Below are positions 28,615-36,211 of a stretch of DNA of 64,000 nt, in pieces (position 1 is the first letter of the stretch; every line of letters begins with the position of its first letter). Both the position numbers and the translations under genes were made by a program. Origin of the DNA: Verrucomicrobiota bacterium (GTDB taxonomy: Bacteria > Verrucomicrobiota > Verrucomicrobiia > Limisphaerales > J093); the NCBI GenBank assembly GCA_022710935.1, contig JAKLFY010000020.1, forward strand, positions 1 to 64,000. The letters are read 5' to 3'. Under the pieces are notes generated by a model, which saw only the letters and a program-made list of their open reading frames with translations, did not search any database and had not been told where the DNA came from.

Positions 28615-30816
28615 ATGAAAACTCACTGTCCTTCCCACGTTCAGCTCGGCGTGCTGGCGTTGGCCGCCGCCGCGGCGCTGATGCACAGTCCCACCGCACA
28701 GGCCGCCTCGTACGCCGAGACCGTCCTGGCCGACAACCCCGTCGTCTACTATCGGCTCGAAGATCCGGCCGACACGTACACCATCACCAATGCCGTCCAC
28801 CCCGATGCCTATCAGGGAGACGTGATCTACGATGATTTCGCCGCTTTCCCGAAGTTCGAGCAGGCTGGCATCGACACCCGTTCGGCTGGCTTTCACGTCT
28901 ACACCCCCGATGGCGGAACGCCCCAGAAATCGCATATCCAGGTGCCCTACGCGCCGGAGCTCAATCCGGACGGCCCATTCACGGTGGAGCTTTGGGCGCG
29001 CGCGACCAGTTGGGCCACGGGGGTGCGGTGCATCGCCGGCAATATCAGCAGCTTCTCCGAGGGCTGGTGGTTCCGCCAGGAGGCCGGGACAACGCCTCGC
29101 TGGATTTACGTGCAGAACGGAGGCGGCATTTACATGGCCGGCGGCAACATCGCCAAGAACGAATGGGCGCACCTGGTGGTCACCTACGACGGCACAACGG
29201 TTCGATTCTATGGCAATGGGGAGCAGCAATGGACCTCGACTGGGACTGTCCCGTCGATCAACCTGGGCGGGCCCTTGTGCCTGGGCGGCAACCCCGCCAT
29301 CAGCGAGGAGTTCTTCGACGGCAACGTTGATGAGGTTGCCATCTACGCGAGCGCCCTCACGGCGGACCAGGTCAGGCTGCACCACGAGGTGGGCCGCGCC
29401 AACATCGCCCTGCCCCCAGTCCCGGCGTCCGTTGTTCAAGATCCCGCGTCCGCCTCCGCCTATGCCGGACGCATCGCCGCCTTTGCCGTCAATGCCGATG
29501 GGGCCTCGCCTCTGGCCTATCAATGGTACAGGAACGACACGCCGATCGACGGCGCGACCAGCGACATCCTCTCCTTCACATGCGCGTATGCCGACAACGG
29601 CGCGACTTACAAGGTGGTGGTTACCAACCCCTACGGCTCAGCCACAAGCGCGCCGGCCACACTCACGGTCATGACGGATCTGAGCGTCGAGTCGCAACCC
29701 GCCTCGATCACCCGCACGGCCGGGAGCAAGGCGGCTTTCATCGCCGTGTCCGGCGGCGCGCTGCCCGTCACTTACCAGTGGTACAAGGCGGCAGACCCGA
29801 TTCCGGGCGCGACGGACCAGGTCCTGTGGCTGTCGAACATCCAGCTCGCCGATGACCAGACGACCTACTCCGCCAAGATCACCAACCCCTGGATGAGCGT
29901 CGAGACGGACCCGGCCGTCCTCACCGTTGTTCCGCGGGCTGTGCCGGTTCCCGTGGACGGCTATGCCCGAGTGGTGATGGCGGATGACCCGGTCGCCTTC
30001 TGGCGCCTGGACGAGGCCGATGCGAGTGTCACGGCGGTGGACGCCGCGGGCAGCTTCGATGGGCAGTACACGCTCGGGTCAGGGGCGATCACCTACGGGG
30101 TTGCCTCGGGCATCCCGCAGGAGACCAACCCGGCCGTCGCCGTCACCGGCAAGGCCCATGTCCAGATTCCCTGGGCGCTCGAACTCAACCCGCACGGGCC
30201 GTTCACCGTCGAGTTCTGGTTCCAACCCGCGTCGCCCAACCCGGGCCCCGATTTCCGCAACGTCATTTCGTCCGAGGGCGCCGGCCCCAGTTGGAGCGGT
30301 CCGAACGGCTGGCTGCTCTATCACATGCCCGACAACACGCTCTCCTGGGTTCTGTTCAGTCGGGGGTGGAACGGGGCGTGGCTGGGCGGCGGCGCGGTCG
30401 AGGCCGGCACCTGGTACCATGCCGCCTTGACTTACGACGGCGCCCTCTTTCACACGTATCTGAACGGAGATTCCATCGCGACGCAGGCCTACCCCGCTTT
30501 CGTTCCGAATGGGGATGGATTCACCAGCCTCGGCTTCCGCTTCGACGGCAACGGCGCCGGTTTTGAAGGTGCGATCGACGAGGTGGCCTTCTACCGTGAG
30601 GCGCTCACGCCCGACCAGATCCGGGCCCACTCGAGCGCCAGCGTGAAGCTCAGCATCGAGAGATCCGGAGACAGCATCGTCCTTGCCTGGCCCTTTGGCG
30701 CGCTGCAACAGGCCGACCGCATCGACGGTGCATTCGCTGATCTGACAACGGCGACGTCCCCCTGGACGGTCGCCATCAGCGGGGCCGCCCGATACTATCG
30801 CGTGCGAATCGAGTAG
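28615..30816 (+). CDS. Exported LamG / Ig-like repeat protein
   Basis: The 733-residue protein starts at ATG 28615, followed by a signal peptide (LGVLALAAAAALMHSPTAQA). It has two concanavalin-like LamG domains (about 35-260 and 445-660), each with the pattern YAETVLADNPVVYYRLEDP / YARVVMADDPVAFWRLDEA at the start and FDGNVDEVAIYASAL / FEGAIDEVAFYREAL at the end. Between them are two Ig-like domains (about 270-355 and 358-440; AYQWYRNDTPIDGA and TYQWYKAADPIPGA). It is probably a surface or secreted carbohydrate-binding protein; no catalytic domain is visible. The stop codon directly abuts broken minus-strand genes. Confidence 0.88.
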   Translation: MKTHCPSHVQLGVLALAAAAALMHSPTAQAASYAETVLADNPVVYYRLEDPADTYTITNAVHPDAYQGDVIYDDFAAFPKFEQAGIDTRSAGFHVYTPDGGTPQKSHIQVPYAPELNPDGPFTVELWARATSWATGVRCIAGNISSFSEGWWFRQEAGTTPRWIYVQNGGGIYMAGGNIAKNEWAHLVVTYDGTTVRFYGNGEQQWTSTGTVPSINLGGPLCLGGNPAISEEFFDGNVDEVAIYASALTADQVRLHHEVGRANIALPPVPASVVQDPASASAYAGRIAAFAVNADGASPLAYQWYRNDTPIDGATSDILSFTCAYADNGATYKVVVTNPYGSATSAPATLTVMTDLSVESQPASITRTAGSKAAFIAVSGGALPVTYQWYKAADPIPGATDQVLWLSNIQLADDQTTYSAKITNPWMSVETDPAVLTVVPRAVPVPVDGYARVVMADDPVAFWRLDEADASVTAVDAAGSFDGQYTLGSGAITYGVASGIPQETNPAVAVTGKAHVQIPWALELNPHGPFTVEFWFQPASPNPGPDFRNVISSEGAGPSWSGPNGWLLYHMPDNTLSWVLFSRGWNGAWLGGGAVEAGTWYHAALTYDGALFHTYLNGDSIATQAYPAFVPNGDGFTSLGFRFDGNGAGFEGAIDEVAFYREALTPDQIRAHSSASVKLSIERSGDSIVLAWPFGALQQADRIDGAFADLTTATSPWTVAISGAARYYRVRIE

Positions 30817-30819
30817 TCA

Positions 30820-31200
30820 GGTTTTGGTATTCGGACTGCGTGACCTCGTGGCGGCTGATCCAAAAGCCGCGTGTGAAGCCCGCCCGAAACTGGCCCAACT
30901 CGCCCGCTGTGCGATTCGTGTCTCCCGCGGGTGTGCCCATGACGAACTCCCCGGGCGGCACCCAGCGCATGGAATCGGCCATATCCAGACGCGACAATCG
31001 CTGCACTCGGTAGAAACGGGTTCGGTGGAGCGCGGGAGAGGTGTCCACCAGGAAGGCGCCGGTCTCATCCGTCGTGATCGCCGCATCGACCGGCGTTCAC
31101 ACACCGAGAAGATCGGTCATGGACTGCAGTTGAAACCGATCCCCGGCGTTTCCCCCCCAGCTTAGCGTCAACTGCTCGCCGCGGAGGCGGGCGCCGATTG
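30820..31200 (-). pseudogene. Truncated formylglycine-generating-enzyme (sulfatase-modifying) domain
   Basis: Reading the minus strand from about 31195, the frame gives LTLSWGGNAGDRFQLQ, then an in-frame TGA where family logic expects Trp, then TPVDAAITTDETGAFLVD, then MRWVPPGEFVMGTP and FWISRHEVTQSEYQ. The last two are the start of an FGE-sulfatase (SUMF1-like) domain. Only the first ~45 residues of a domain that normally spans about 250 remain before the sequence runs into the 3' end of the LamG/Ig gene. Nonsense mutation plus truncation make this a clear remnant. Confidence 0.75.
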
Positions 31201-32243
31201 CCGGAGACGCCCAAGGGATCGTAGTCCGCACTCACAAAGGCGGCCTGGTAATCCGCGTACAACTTCTGCATGCCCTCGCGCCTCGCCTGGTTCCAGTGGC
31301 TGAGAAAAGCAACCGGGTTCATGTAGTGCAGGAAGTCAAACGTCACGAAGCGCTCGACGTAAGGGGCGGTGGCGTCGAATTGCCTTCGGAGGCGGGGCGC
31401 ATCGCATGGCATGTACACGCCGTCCGAGATTCGGAAGGATTCGAGATTGGCCCAGAACCGGACGCCGGCGTCGTCGCAGGCGTTCTTGAAGGCCTGGGCG
31501 TAGGGCGCCACGCGCTGCACAATGTCGGTCTCCCATTGCTGGGCACCCACGCTGTCCTGCAACAGGAGGAGGTCGATGCCGGTTTGGTCGAGCAGCTCCC
31601 GGTAGATCTCCTCGACCCGGCAGGGAGACGGGCGCTGGCTGCTGATGAATGGCGAGATCGCCAGCGCCGCGTCCCCCGAAATGACCGCGCAGGCGGCGGC
31701 GATACCGCGGAAAAACGACTTCAGCCGCGCGATTTCGGCCGGTTGGTAGTCCCCCGTCCACGGTTCATAAGGAATGTACCAGCCGGCAAACGAGCGGTGC
31801 GGGATGCCGGCCTGGTAGCGGGCCCAGGCGCGTTGTGCGGTCGACGCCATTCTCCCCTGGGTTTCGGCCAGAAACTCGCCCCCCGTCATGTCGTGGTTCC
31901 AATTCGGCAGGTACAGCCCGAGGTAGACCTCGAAATCATGGGCGTCGGCGTAGTCGAGAATGATCTCGGTCGCGTCACGCAGGCCGGAGGAGCCAATGAA
32001 CGAATGCGTCGTGCCATCATGATTCTCCCGCTCGAGCATCTGGATTATGATGGTGTTCATCCGGAGATCCCGCATCCGGTCAAGAACGGCGTGCCACGTC
32101 TCCGGCGCCCAGGTTTGAAGCTCATTCTGATACTGCACGAAACTCCCAGCCAGGCGAAGGGGCGTCGGCGCCGCTGCGGAAACCGGCCAGCGCCCGGATA
32201 CCAGGGCCACCCCGGCAAGCATCATGGATAGGGTGCAACGCAT
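31065..32243 (-). CDS. DUF4434-like exported glycosidase-type protein, 3' end disrupted
   Basis: The 392-residue frame has a signal peptide (LSMMLAGVALVSGRWPVSAAAP) and a TIM-barrel-like body similar to DUF4434 proteins: LAGSFVQYQNELQTW, YLGLYLPNWNHDM, FAGWYIPYEPWTGDYQ and FWANLESFRISDGVYMP. DUF4434 proteins are predicted glycoside hydrolases. After YDPLGVSG (about residue 345) the frame degenerates into Arg-rich sequence, while another frame continues into the FGE remnant. The body is probably intact but has been fused to or frameshifted into a broken neighbour, so activity is uncertain. Confidence 0.6.
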   Translation of the reverse strand: MRCTLSMMLAGVALVSGRWPVSAAAPTPLRLAGSFVQYQNELQTWAPETWHAVLDRMRDLRMNTIIIQMLERENHDGTTHSFIGSSGLRDATEIILDYADAHDFEVYLGLYLPNWNHDMTGGEFLAETQGRMASTAQRAWARYQAGIPHRSFAGWYIPYEPWTGDYQPAEIARLKSFFRGIAAACAVISGDAALAISPFISSQRPSPCRVEEIYRELLDQTGIDLLLLQDSVGAQQWETDIVQRVAPYAQAFKNACDDAGVRFWANLESFRISDGVYMPCDAPRLRRQFDATAPYVERFVTFDFLHYMNPVAFLSHWNQARREGMQKLYADYQAAFVSADYDPLGVSGNRRPPPRRAVDAKLGGKRRGSVSTAVHDRSSRCVNAGRCGDHDG

Positions 32244-32245
32244 GT

Positions 32246-32520
32246 TTGGTCTGTCGAAGCCGATGCGAGCACCATCATGCGCCGCCAGTGCCGCAGTGGC
32301 AACATCGCGTCGAGGTGATCAACACCGTCGACAAGGCGCGCGTTCGTGCCAAGGAAGGCGTCCATTGCGGATTCGGCTTCAACGTGCCGGACGGCGTGAT
32401 GCACTTGGATGTCCCGTGGGGCGTCGTTCGGCCCGAGCTGGACCAGATCCCGGGCGCGTGCAGGAACTGGTTCACCGTTCAGCGCTGGGTGGATGTGTCG
32501 AATGCGCCCTGCATCTTCGA
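32246..32520 (+). pseudogene. 3' fragment of a GH38 alpha-mannosidase gene
   Basis: The plus-strand frame reads VEVINTVDKARVRAKEGVHC, then FNVPDGVMHLDVPWGVVRPE, then LDQIPGACRNWFTVQRWVDV and SNA. This is the characteristic beta-domain segment of family 38 alpha-mannosidases, where FNVP and NWFTVQRWVD are highly conserved. Only about 75 residues survive of a gene that is normally over 2.4 kb; the similarity stops where the oppositely oriented gene at 32479-33549 begins. There is no start signal, so it is a remnant. Confidence 0.7.
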
Positions 32521-33549
32521 CTTTGTCGTGAAGTGCTTGGACAGCGCCCGGTCGAGTTCCGCAGGAAAGGCCTTCTCGATTTCCGCCAGCGGTTTCAGCC
32601 CGAATAGCACCGCAAGCGCAATCGGATCCACGCGGTATTCCGTGTGCCCCTCGTAGAAGCCGTACCGCATGATGTAGTAAGGCTCCATTTCGCCCGTCCG
32701 CAGTCGGGTCAACCGCCGCAGCATCGCTTCGCGTTCGGCCGCGCTCAGATGCGCATACGCCGCATCCAGGAACTTGCGCTCGTCGGCGTCGAGATCCCGC
32801 CAGAGTTCGATGTCGAACGCGCCCTGAATCTCGTCGTTGAAAATCGATTCCTGGAAACCCTTGGTGCGCTGCGATCGCAGGTGAACCTCCCGTCCGTGAT
32901 ACCGGAAACTGCCCACGTCGTCCTTGAATCGCCCCAGCTTTCCCAGTTCGTACTGCCGGAGCAGGAGGTTCCAGACATGAAAGAGGGGCCGGGCCAGATC
33001 CGGATGCTTGAGACCCAGCCGCCTGACCAGCTCGTTGTCGCCCTGCAACACCGACAGGATGTCCTCGTCTTCAGCCAGAAAGCCGATCCCGGACGCCATC
33101 CCAGGCCGCCCCAAACGGGTGATGTCCGCGACCGGTTTGCCCGTGATCGACGTCGTGCGCTCCAGTTCCGTCGTAGAGTGCAGCCCGCTGGCCGCCAGCG
33201 TTGGGAAACCGGCGGCATTCACCTTCAACTGCTCGCCTTTGCCGATCTTCTCGACGCCGTAGCGCAGGTTCAAAGGTCCGTTTTCCACGGTCACAAGCAC
33301 AACGGCGCGGGCCCCCGCCGCAGTGCGGACCACCAGGTATTCATGCCCCTCGATGGTCGTTCCCGGTGACGGCAGATCGAGCCCGGAAAGCAGGGTGCCG
33401 GGATAGACCGGAACCCGTTTCTCTCGAATTGTCACGGGCGCTGGGGCAGGGGGAGTGGCATCCGACGGTGCTGCCGCCGCGCCAATAGCCGCTGTGGCCG
33501 CAAAGAGCAGTCCCCACCGGCCTCGCAGTCGAAGGTTGTAATGACTCAT
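32479..33549 (-). CDS. Hypothetical exported protein
   Basis: The 356-residue protein starts at ATG 33549, giving a signal peptide (GLLFAATAAIGAAAAPSDA). An upstream start at 33609 would add 20 residues before it and is less likely. I do not recognise a family. Visible features are a beta-rich first half (GTTIEGHEYLVVRTAAGARAV) and an Arg/Glu-rich helical second half with HLSAAEREAMLRRLTRLRTGEMEPYYIMRYGFYEGHT in pieces. The last ~20 residues overlap the junction with the GH38 remnant, so the C-terminus may not be original. Confidence 0.65.
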   Translation of the reverse strand: MSHYNLRLRGRWGLLFAATAAIGAAAAPSDATPPAPAPVTIREKRVPVYPGTLLSGLDLPSPGTTIEGHEYLVVRTAAGARAVVLVTVENGPLNLRYGVEKIGKGEQLKVNAAGFPTLAASGLHSTTELERTTSITGKPVADITRLGRPGMASGIGFLAEDEDILSVLQGDNELVRRLGLKHPDLARPLFHVWNLLLRQYELGKLGRFKDDVGSFRYHGREVHLRSQRTKGFQESIFNDEIQGAFDIELWRDLDADERKFLDAAYAHLSAAEREAMLRRLTRLRTGEMEPYYIMRYGFYEGHTEYRVDPIALAVLFGLKPLAEIEKAFPAELDRALSKHFTTKSKMQGAFDTSTQR

Positions 33550-33750
33550 CGCTTGAATAGACACCCGACAGCCTGATTTCTTGGACGATTCGAGAACCTT
33601 CTTGCACATGGCTGCAGCGAGCGGCGGTTCGTGCGGCTGATGCCATGCGTGGCATGAACAACCGTCCCTTGTCTGGCCGCTTGCTCCGGGTGCCCGTCGC
33701 CCGGACGCACGACAAAGGCGCGGAACGCGCCGCAGAACGACGCCGCCGTT

Positions 33751-34215
33751 TCAGATCCCTTCTCCCTCACTGAATCCCCTGGCGAAAACCTCCGGCTTGG
33801 TGACCGGCGCGCCCTTGGAAACGTCCCCAAGAGTGGCGCGGTCCATGAGGCCGGCGGTATAGTTGCGAGCGTCCAGGAAGACGCGACGAAACCGGCAGAG
33901 CGGTTCCTGGGAGCAGCGCTTATAGCCAGTTGCCGAAACGCATTCGATGGGGGCGGTCAGGCCATCGAAGTGGCGGATCACTTCCCCCATGCTGATCGTG
34001 TCGGGAGCCTTGGCGAGTTCGTAGCCGCCCCGCAATCCCGGCAGACTGCGCACCCAACCGCGCTCCTTGAGGGAAAGCATGATGTGCTCAAGGAACTTCT
34101 TGGGGACGTCGTTTCGGCGAGCCAGTTCCCGGATTGGAATTGGTCCGCTACCAAAGTGGTCGACAAGGGTGAAGAGCGCTCGAAGGGCGTAATCGGTCTT
34201 CTTTGAGACACGCAT
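33751..34215 (-). CDS. Rrf2-family transcriptional regulator
   Basis: The 154-residue protein has the Rrf2 winged helix: VSKKTDYALRALFTLVDH at the start, IRELARRNDVPKKFLEHIML (recognition region, about 27-46), and GLRGGYELAKAP (wing). Three cysteines, C-x8-C-x5-C (residues about 92-107: ECVSATGYKRCSQEPLC), correspond to the Fe-S or redox-sensing cluster of IscR/NsrR-type members. A TTGACA -35-like element lies on the minus strand at 34252-34247, directly upstream. No obvious Fe-S or cysteine biosynthesis genes are adjacent, so its targets are unknown. Confidence 0.87.
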   Translation of the reverse strand: MRVSKKTDYALRALFTLVDHFGSGPIPIRELARRNDVPKKFLEHIMLSLKERGWVRSLPGLRGGYELAKAPDTISMGEVIRHFDGLTAPIECVSATGYKRCSQEPLCRFRRVFLDARNYTAGLMDRATLGDVSKGAPVTKPEVFARGFSEGEGI

Positions 34216-34260
34216 GGTGCAATGACGATCCAGAAAGTCGTTATCGTGTCAAACGATTCA

Positions 34261-34309
34261 TCGGCCCGATGGGGCGGCTGATTCAGTTCCGTCAGCCCCA
34301 AAGGGCCGA
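34261..34309. other. Bulged hairpin between Rrf2 and BrnA genes
   Basis: TCGGCCC / GGGCCGA form the outer stem, a 3-base internal mismatch follows, then GGGG / CCCC and CTGA / TCAG with two or three unpaired bases (GG) on one side and a ten-base loop. It is too far from either stop codon, and lacks a T-run, to be a simple terminator. Confidence 0.55.
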
Positions 34310-34426
34310 AAGACGACAGCCCAGGGCGACGCTCGCCTGGAGGCTCGTTATCCCAGAAGAAGTTAACCTCGATTTGGCAGGTCGTGCCACTCCCGCCACG
34401 CACCTCGTTGGAGGGGTCGGTAACCC

Positions 34427-34714
34427 TTACCGCCGAAAGCGAGACGCATGGCGGCTGTTCTCTCCACCCGATTCGGCTAATCTCTTCTGTCTTGTTAGGG
34501 TAAGCCGCTCGGCAATCCAGACCTTGATCAGCGACTGCCTGGGCACTCCTAGGCGGTCCGCCTCAATGTCGAGCCTTGCCAACATCCATTGGGGGAAATC
34601 AACATTGACACGCTTGGCCTCGTGACCAGGACGCACAGCCTTGGCAAGGTCGAGATAGGGCAGGATATCCTCCTCCCCCTTCTCAAACAGCCTATCCAGC
34701 TCTTCCGCTTTCAT
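34427..34714 (-). CDS. BrnA-like antitoxin
   Basis: The 95-residue protein has KRVNVDFPQWMLARLDIEADRLGVPRQSLIKVWIAERL (quoted only as landmarks: VNVDFPQWML and GVPRQSLIKVWIAERL), the ribbon-helix-helix core of BrnA/CopG antitoxins. It overlaps the toxin gene upstream by 23 bases, as usual for brnTA, where the antitoxin binds both the toxin and the operon promoter. Confidence 0.82.
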   Translation of the reverse strand: MKAEELDRLFEKGEEDILPYLDLAKAVRPGHEAKRVNVDFPQWMLARLDIEADRLGVPRQSLIKVWIAERLTLTRQKRLAESGGENSRHASRFRR

Positions 34715-34964
34715 ACATCGCCGTTTCGTTGGGGCGCGCCCGCCTTACCGAAATGAGGCGCACCCGGCGTCCCCGAAGGGTGTAAAACGCAGCCCACACC
34801 TTCGCCCCGTGCTGTGCAAGCATGGCCCAGCGGGGCTCGCTCTCGCTCCGCGCGGGAATGACCAGCCGGTCATCGTCCGACCAAAGTCCCTTGGCCTGCT
34901 CGAAGTCGATCCCGTGCTTGACCTCGTTGGCCTGGCTCTTCTCTGGATCATACTCGAACTCCAT
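34692..34964 (-). CDS. BrnT-like ribonuclease toxin
   Basis: ATG 34964 gives a 90-residue protein starting MEFEYDPEKSQANEVKHGIDF, the canonical BrnT N-terminus (family pattern D-P-x-K-A-x-x-N-x-x-K-H-G-V-x-F). It continues RWAMLAQHGAKVWAAFYT and VRLISVRRARPNETAMYE, with the conserved Arg pair and C-terminal R-x-A-x-x-x-E. BrnT is a type II RNase toxin. The order toxin then antitoxin and the overlap match the family. Confidence 0.87.
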   Translation of the reverse strand: MEFEYDPEKSQANEVKHGIDFEQAKGLWSDDDRLVIPARSESEPRWAMLAQHGAKVWAAFYTLRGRRVRLISVRRARPNETAMYESGRAG

Positions 34965-35025
34965 CGCGGTATGCTTTTTATACCGCCACCAAGCCCAGCG
35001 CGCAAGCGATTTCTTGCCGAACGAC

Positions 35026-35112
35026 GCGGGTCGAGCCATGACGAGGAGCGCGCCTGTGGCCTCCGATTTCAACCACAATGTGAGCGCGCTCCTCGTTATT
35101 GGCTCGACCCGC
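35026..35112. other. Long three-segment hairpin downstream of a small membrane protein gene
   Basis: GCGGGTCGAGCCA (35026-35038) pairs perfectly with TGGCTCGACCCGC (35100-35112). After a small internal mismatch ACGAGGAGCGCGC pairs with GCGCGCTCCTCGT, then TGTGG with CCACA around a 13-base loop. The stop codon of the minus-strand membrane-protein gene lies in the right arm. No T-run follows, so it is not a standard terminator. Confidence 0.75.
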
Positions 35113-35494
35113 TTGTGCTTTCCGGCTTCCTGCTCTCAATCATGCGCAGCCACAACCGATCAGACAAATCGGAGAGCAGCGGAATCCGCAGCCCCTTCTT
35201 GTGTGTGAAGTATTCGATATCTGCCCACGGGAGAATGCGCGACATGATAAACATCCATGGGATGCCCGCAATATAGATAGCCAACACCATCACGGGGATC
35301 ATGGGCAGCACCAACAACAGGACCAGCACTCGATCCGCGATGCTCTCCGGCTGCGCTGCCGTATCGATCTTGAGGCCATGCTCCACAAGCCACATGTATC
35401 CCATAGCCGAAAGCCATATGGCTGGAAGTACAATGGCGAAGAACGTCGCCAGAACGGCGATGAGCGTCTTCAAGCATGGCCTGTAGTCACTCAT
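35096..35494 (-). CDS. Hypothetical two-TM membrane protein
   Basis: ATG 35494 gives 132 residues with two TM segments: LIAVLATFFAIVLPAIWLSAMGYMW (about 10-34) and VLVLLLVLPMIPVMVLAIYIAGIPWMF (about 55-81), followed by a charged C-terminus (DLSDRLWLRMIESRKPES). No family is recognised. Its stop codon is inside the strong hairpin at 35026-35112. It lies immediately upstream of the BrnTA pair on the same strand. Confidence 0.6.
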   Translation of the reverse strand: MSDYRPCLKTLIAVLATFFAIVLPAIWLSAMGYMWLVEHGLKIDTAAQPESIADRVLVLLLVLPMIPVMVLAIYIAGIPWMFIMSRILPWADIEYFTHKKGLRIPLLSDLSDRLWLRMIESRKPESTSGSSQ

Positions 35495-36211
35495 GCGCGC
35501 AAATAAGCCCAACGCCAATATAGGAGACCGGCGACCACAGACACCACAAAAGTCACCGGGTCCAGTCGTCAAGACCGGTGAACCGGTCGCCGTGGCCTCA
35601 ACCGTCTGGTTCGCCGAATTCCCGTCACCCGTCGGCCATCCGCGCATTCATGTGGTAAACCATTGACGGTCGGAAATCAGGCCGGGAGCCGAGGAGGAGC
35701 AAGCATGAAGATGGGAGTAGGCGGGGAGAGTGGGCCGGAGGCGGAGAGCGTGCAGGCGCGAGAGGATCGGTTTTGGGAGCGCTATGAGGCAGTGGTGTTG
35801 GCCGAGGTGGCGGAGTCGGTGCCGTCGGCCGGCGTGGGGCGGGAGCCGGTGTTTGCGCGGTGGGGGGAGTGGGCTGGATCGCTGGAGCGCATGGTACAGG
35901 CGCTGAGGTACTTGCACTATGGCCGGCCATGTCCGGGCGTTTGACGGGCGAGCCGGGCAGGTTCTGCCAACCCGCGCCGTCGGCGCTGGTGCGAAACCAG
36001 AAGAACGGACCGCATCGGATGATTTGCAGGTGCCGGTGGGCATTCCAGTACGAGAATGCCGGAGCGACCGATGCGAGGTGTGCCCAGGGAGTGGCGAGGC
36101 GCCAATTCTGCGTTGCATGGGGGCGGGGATTCGTTAGGGTTTGGCCATGCCCAGCACGTGTTGCCTTGCCGGATTGGAGTCTGGCGTGGAGGTGGTGTGG
36201 CGGCTTGCGCC
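35495..36211. other. Mostly non-coding stretch with one short frame
   Basis: Apart from the short plus-strand frame at 35705-35944, I see no frame with coding character and no repeat family member in these 717 bases. They separate the minus-strand block (33.7-35.5 kb) from the plus-strand kinase and cyclase genes. Confidence 0.45.
35705..35944 (+). pseudogene. Short frame, possible 5' remnant of a tyrosine recombinase gene
   Basis: ATG 35705 follows a strong ribosome-binding site (GAGGAGGAG, spacing about 6). The 79 residues include REDRFWERYEAVVLAE and RWGEWAGSLERMVQALRYLHY, faintly resembling the N-terminal SAM-like domain of integron/phage-type tyrosine recombinases (F-W-x-x-Y...R-W-...A-L-x-x-L-Y). 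Nothing of the catalytic domain follows in any frame. The good SD and absent body suggest a truncated gene. The family assignment is weak; it may equally be an unrelated small protein. Confidence 0.3.

Noticed and set aside
35026-35112. Firm integron attC call for the long hairpin
   Set aside because: No symmetric RYYYAAC / GTTRRRY boxes are found at the ends, and pairing extends beyond where attC boxes would end. Kept only as a hypothesis in the findings.
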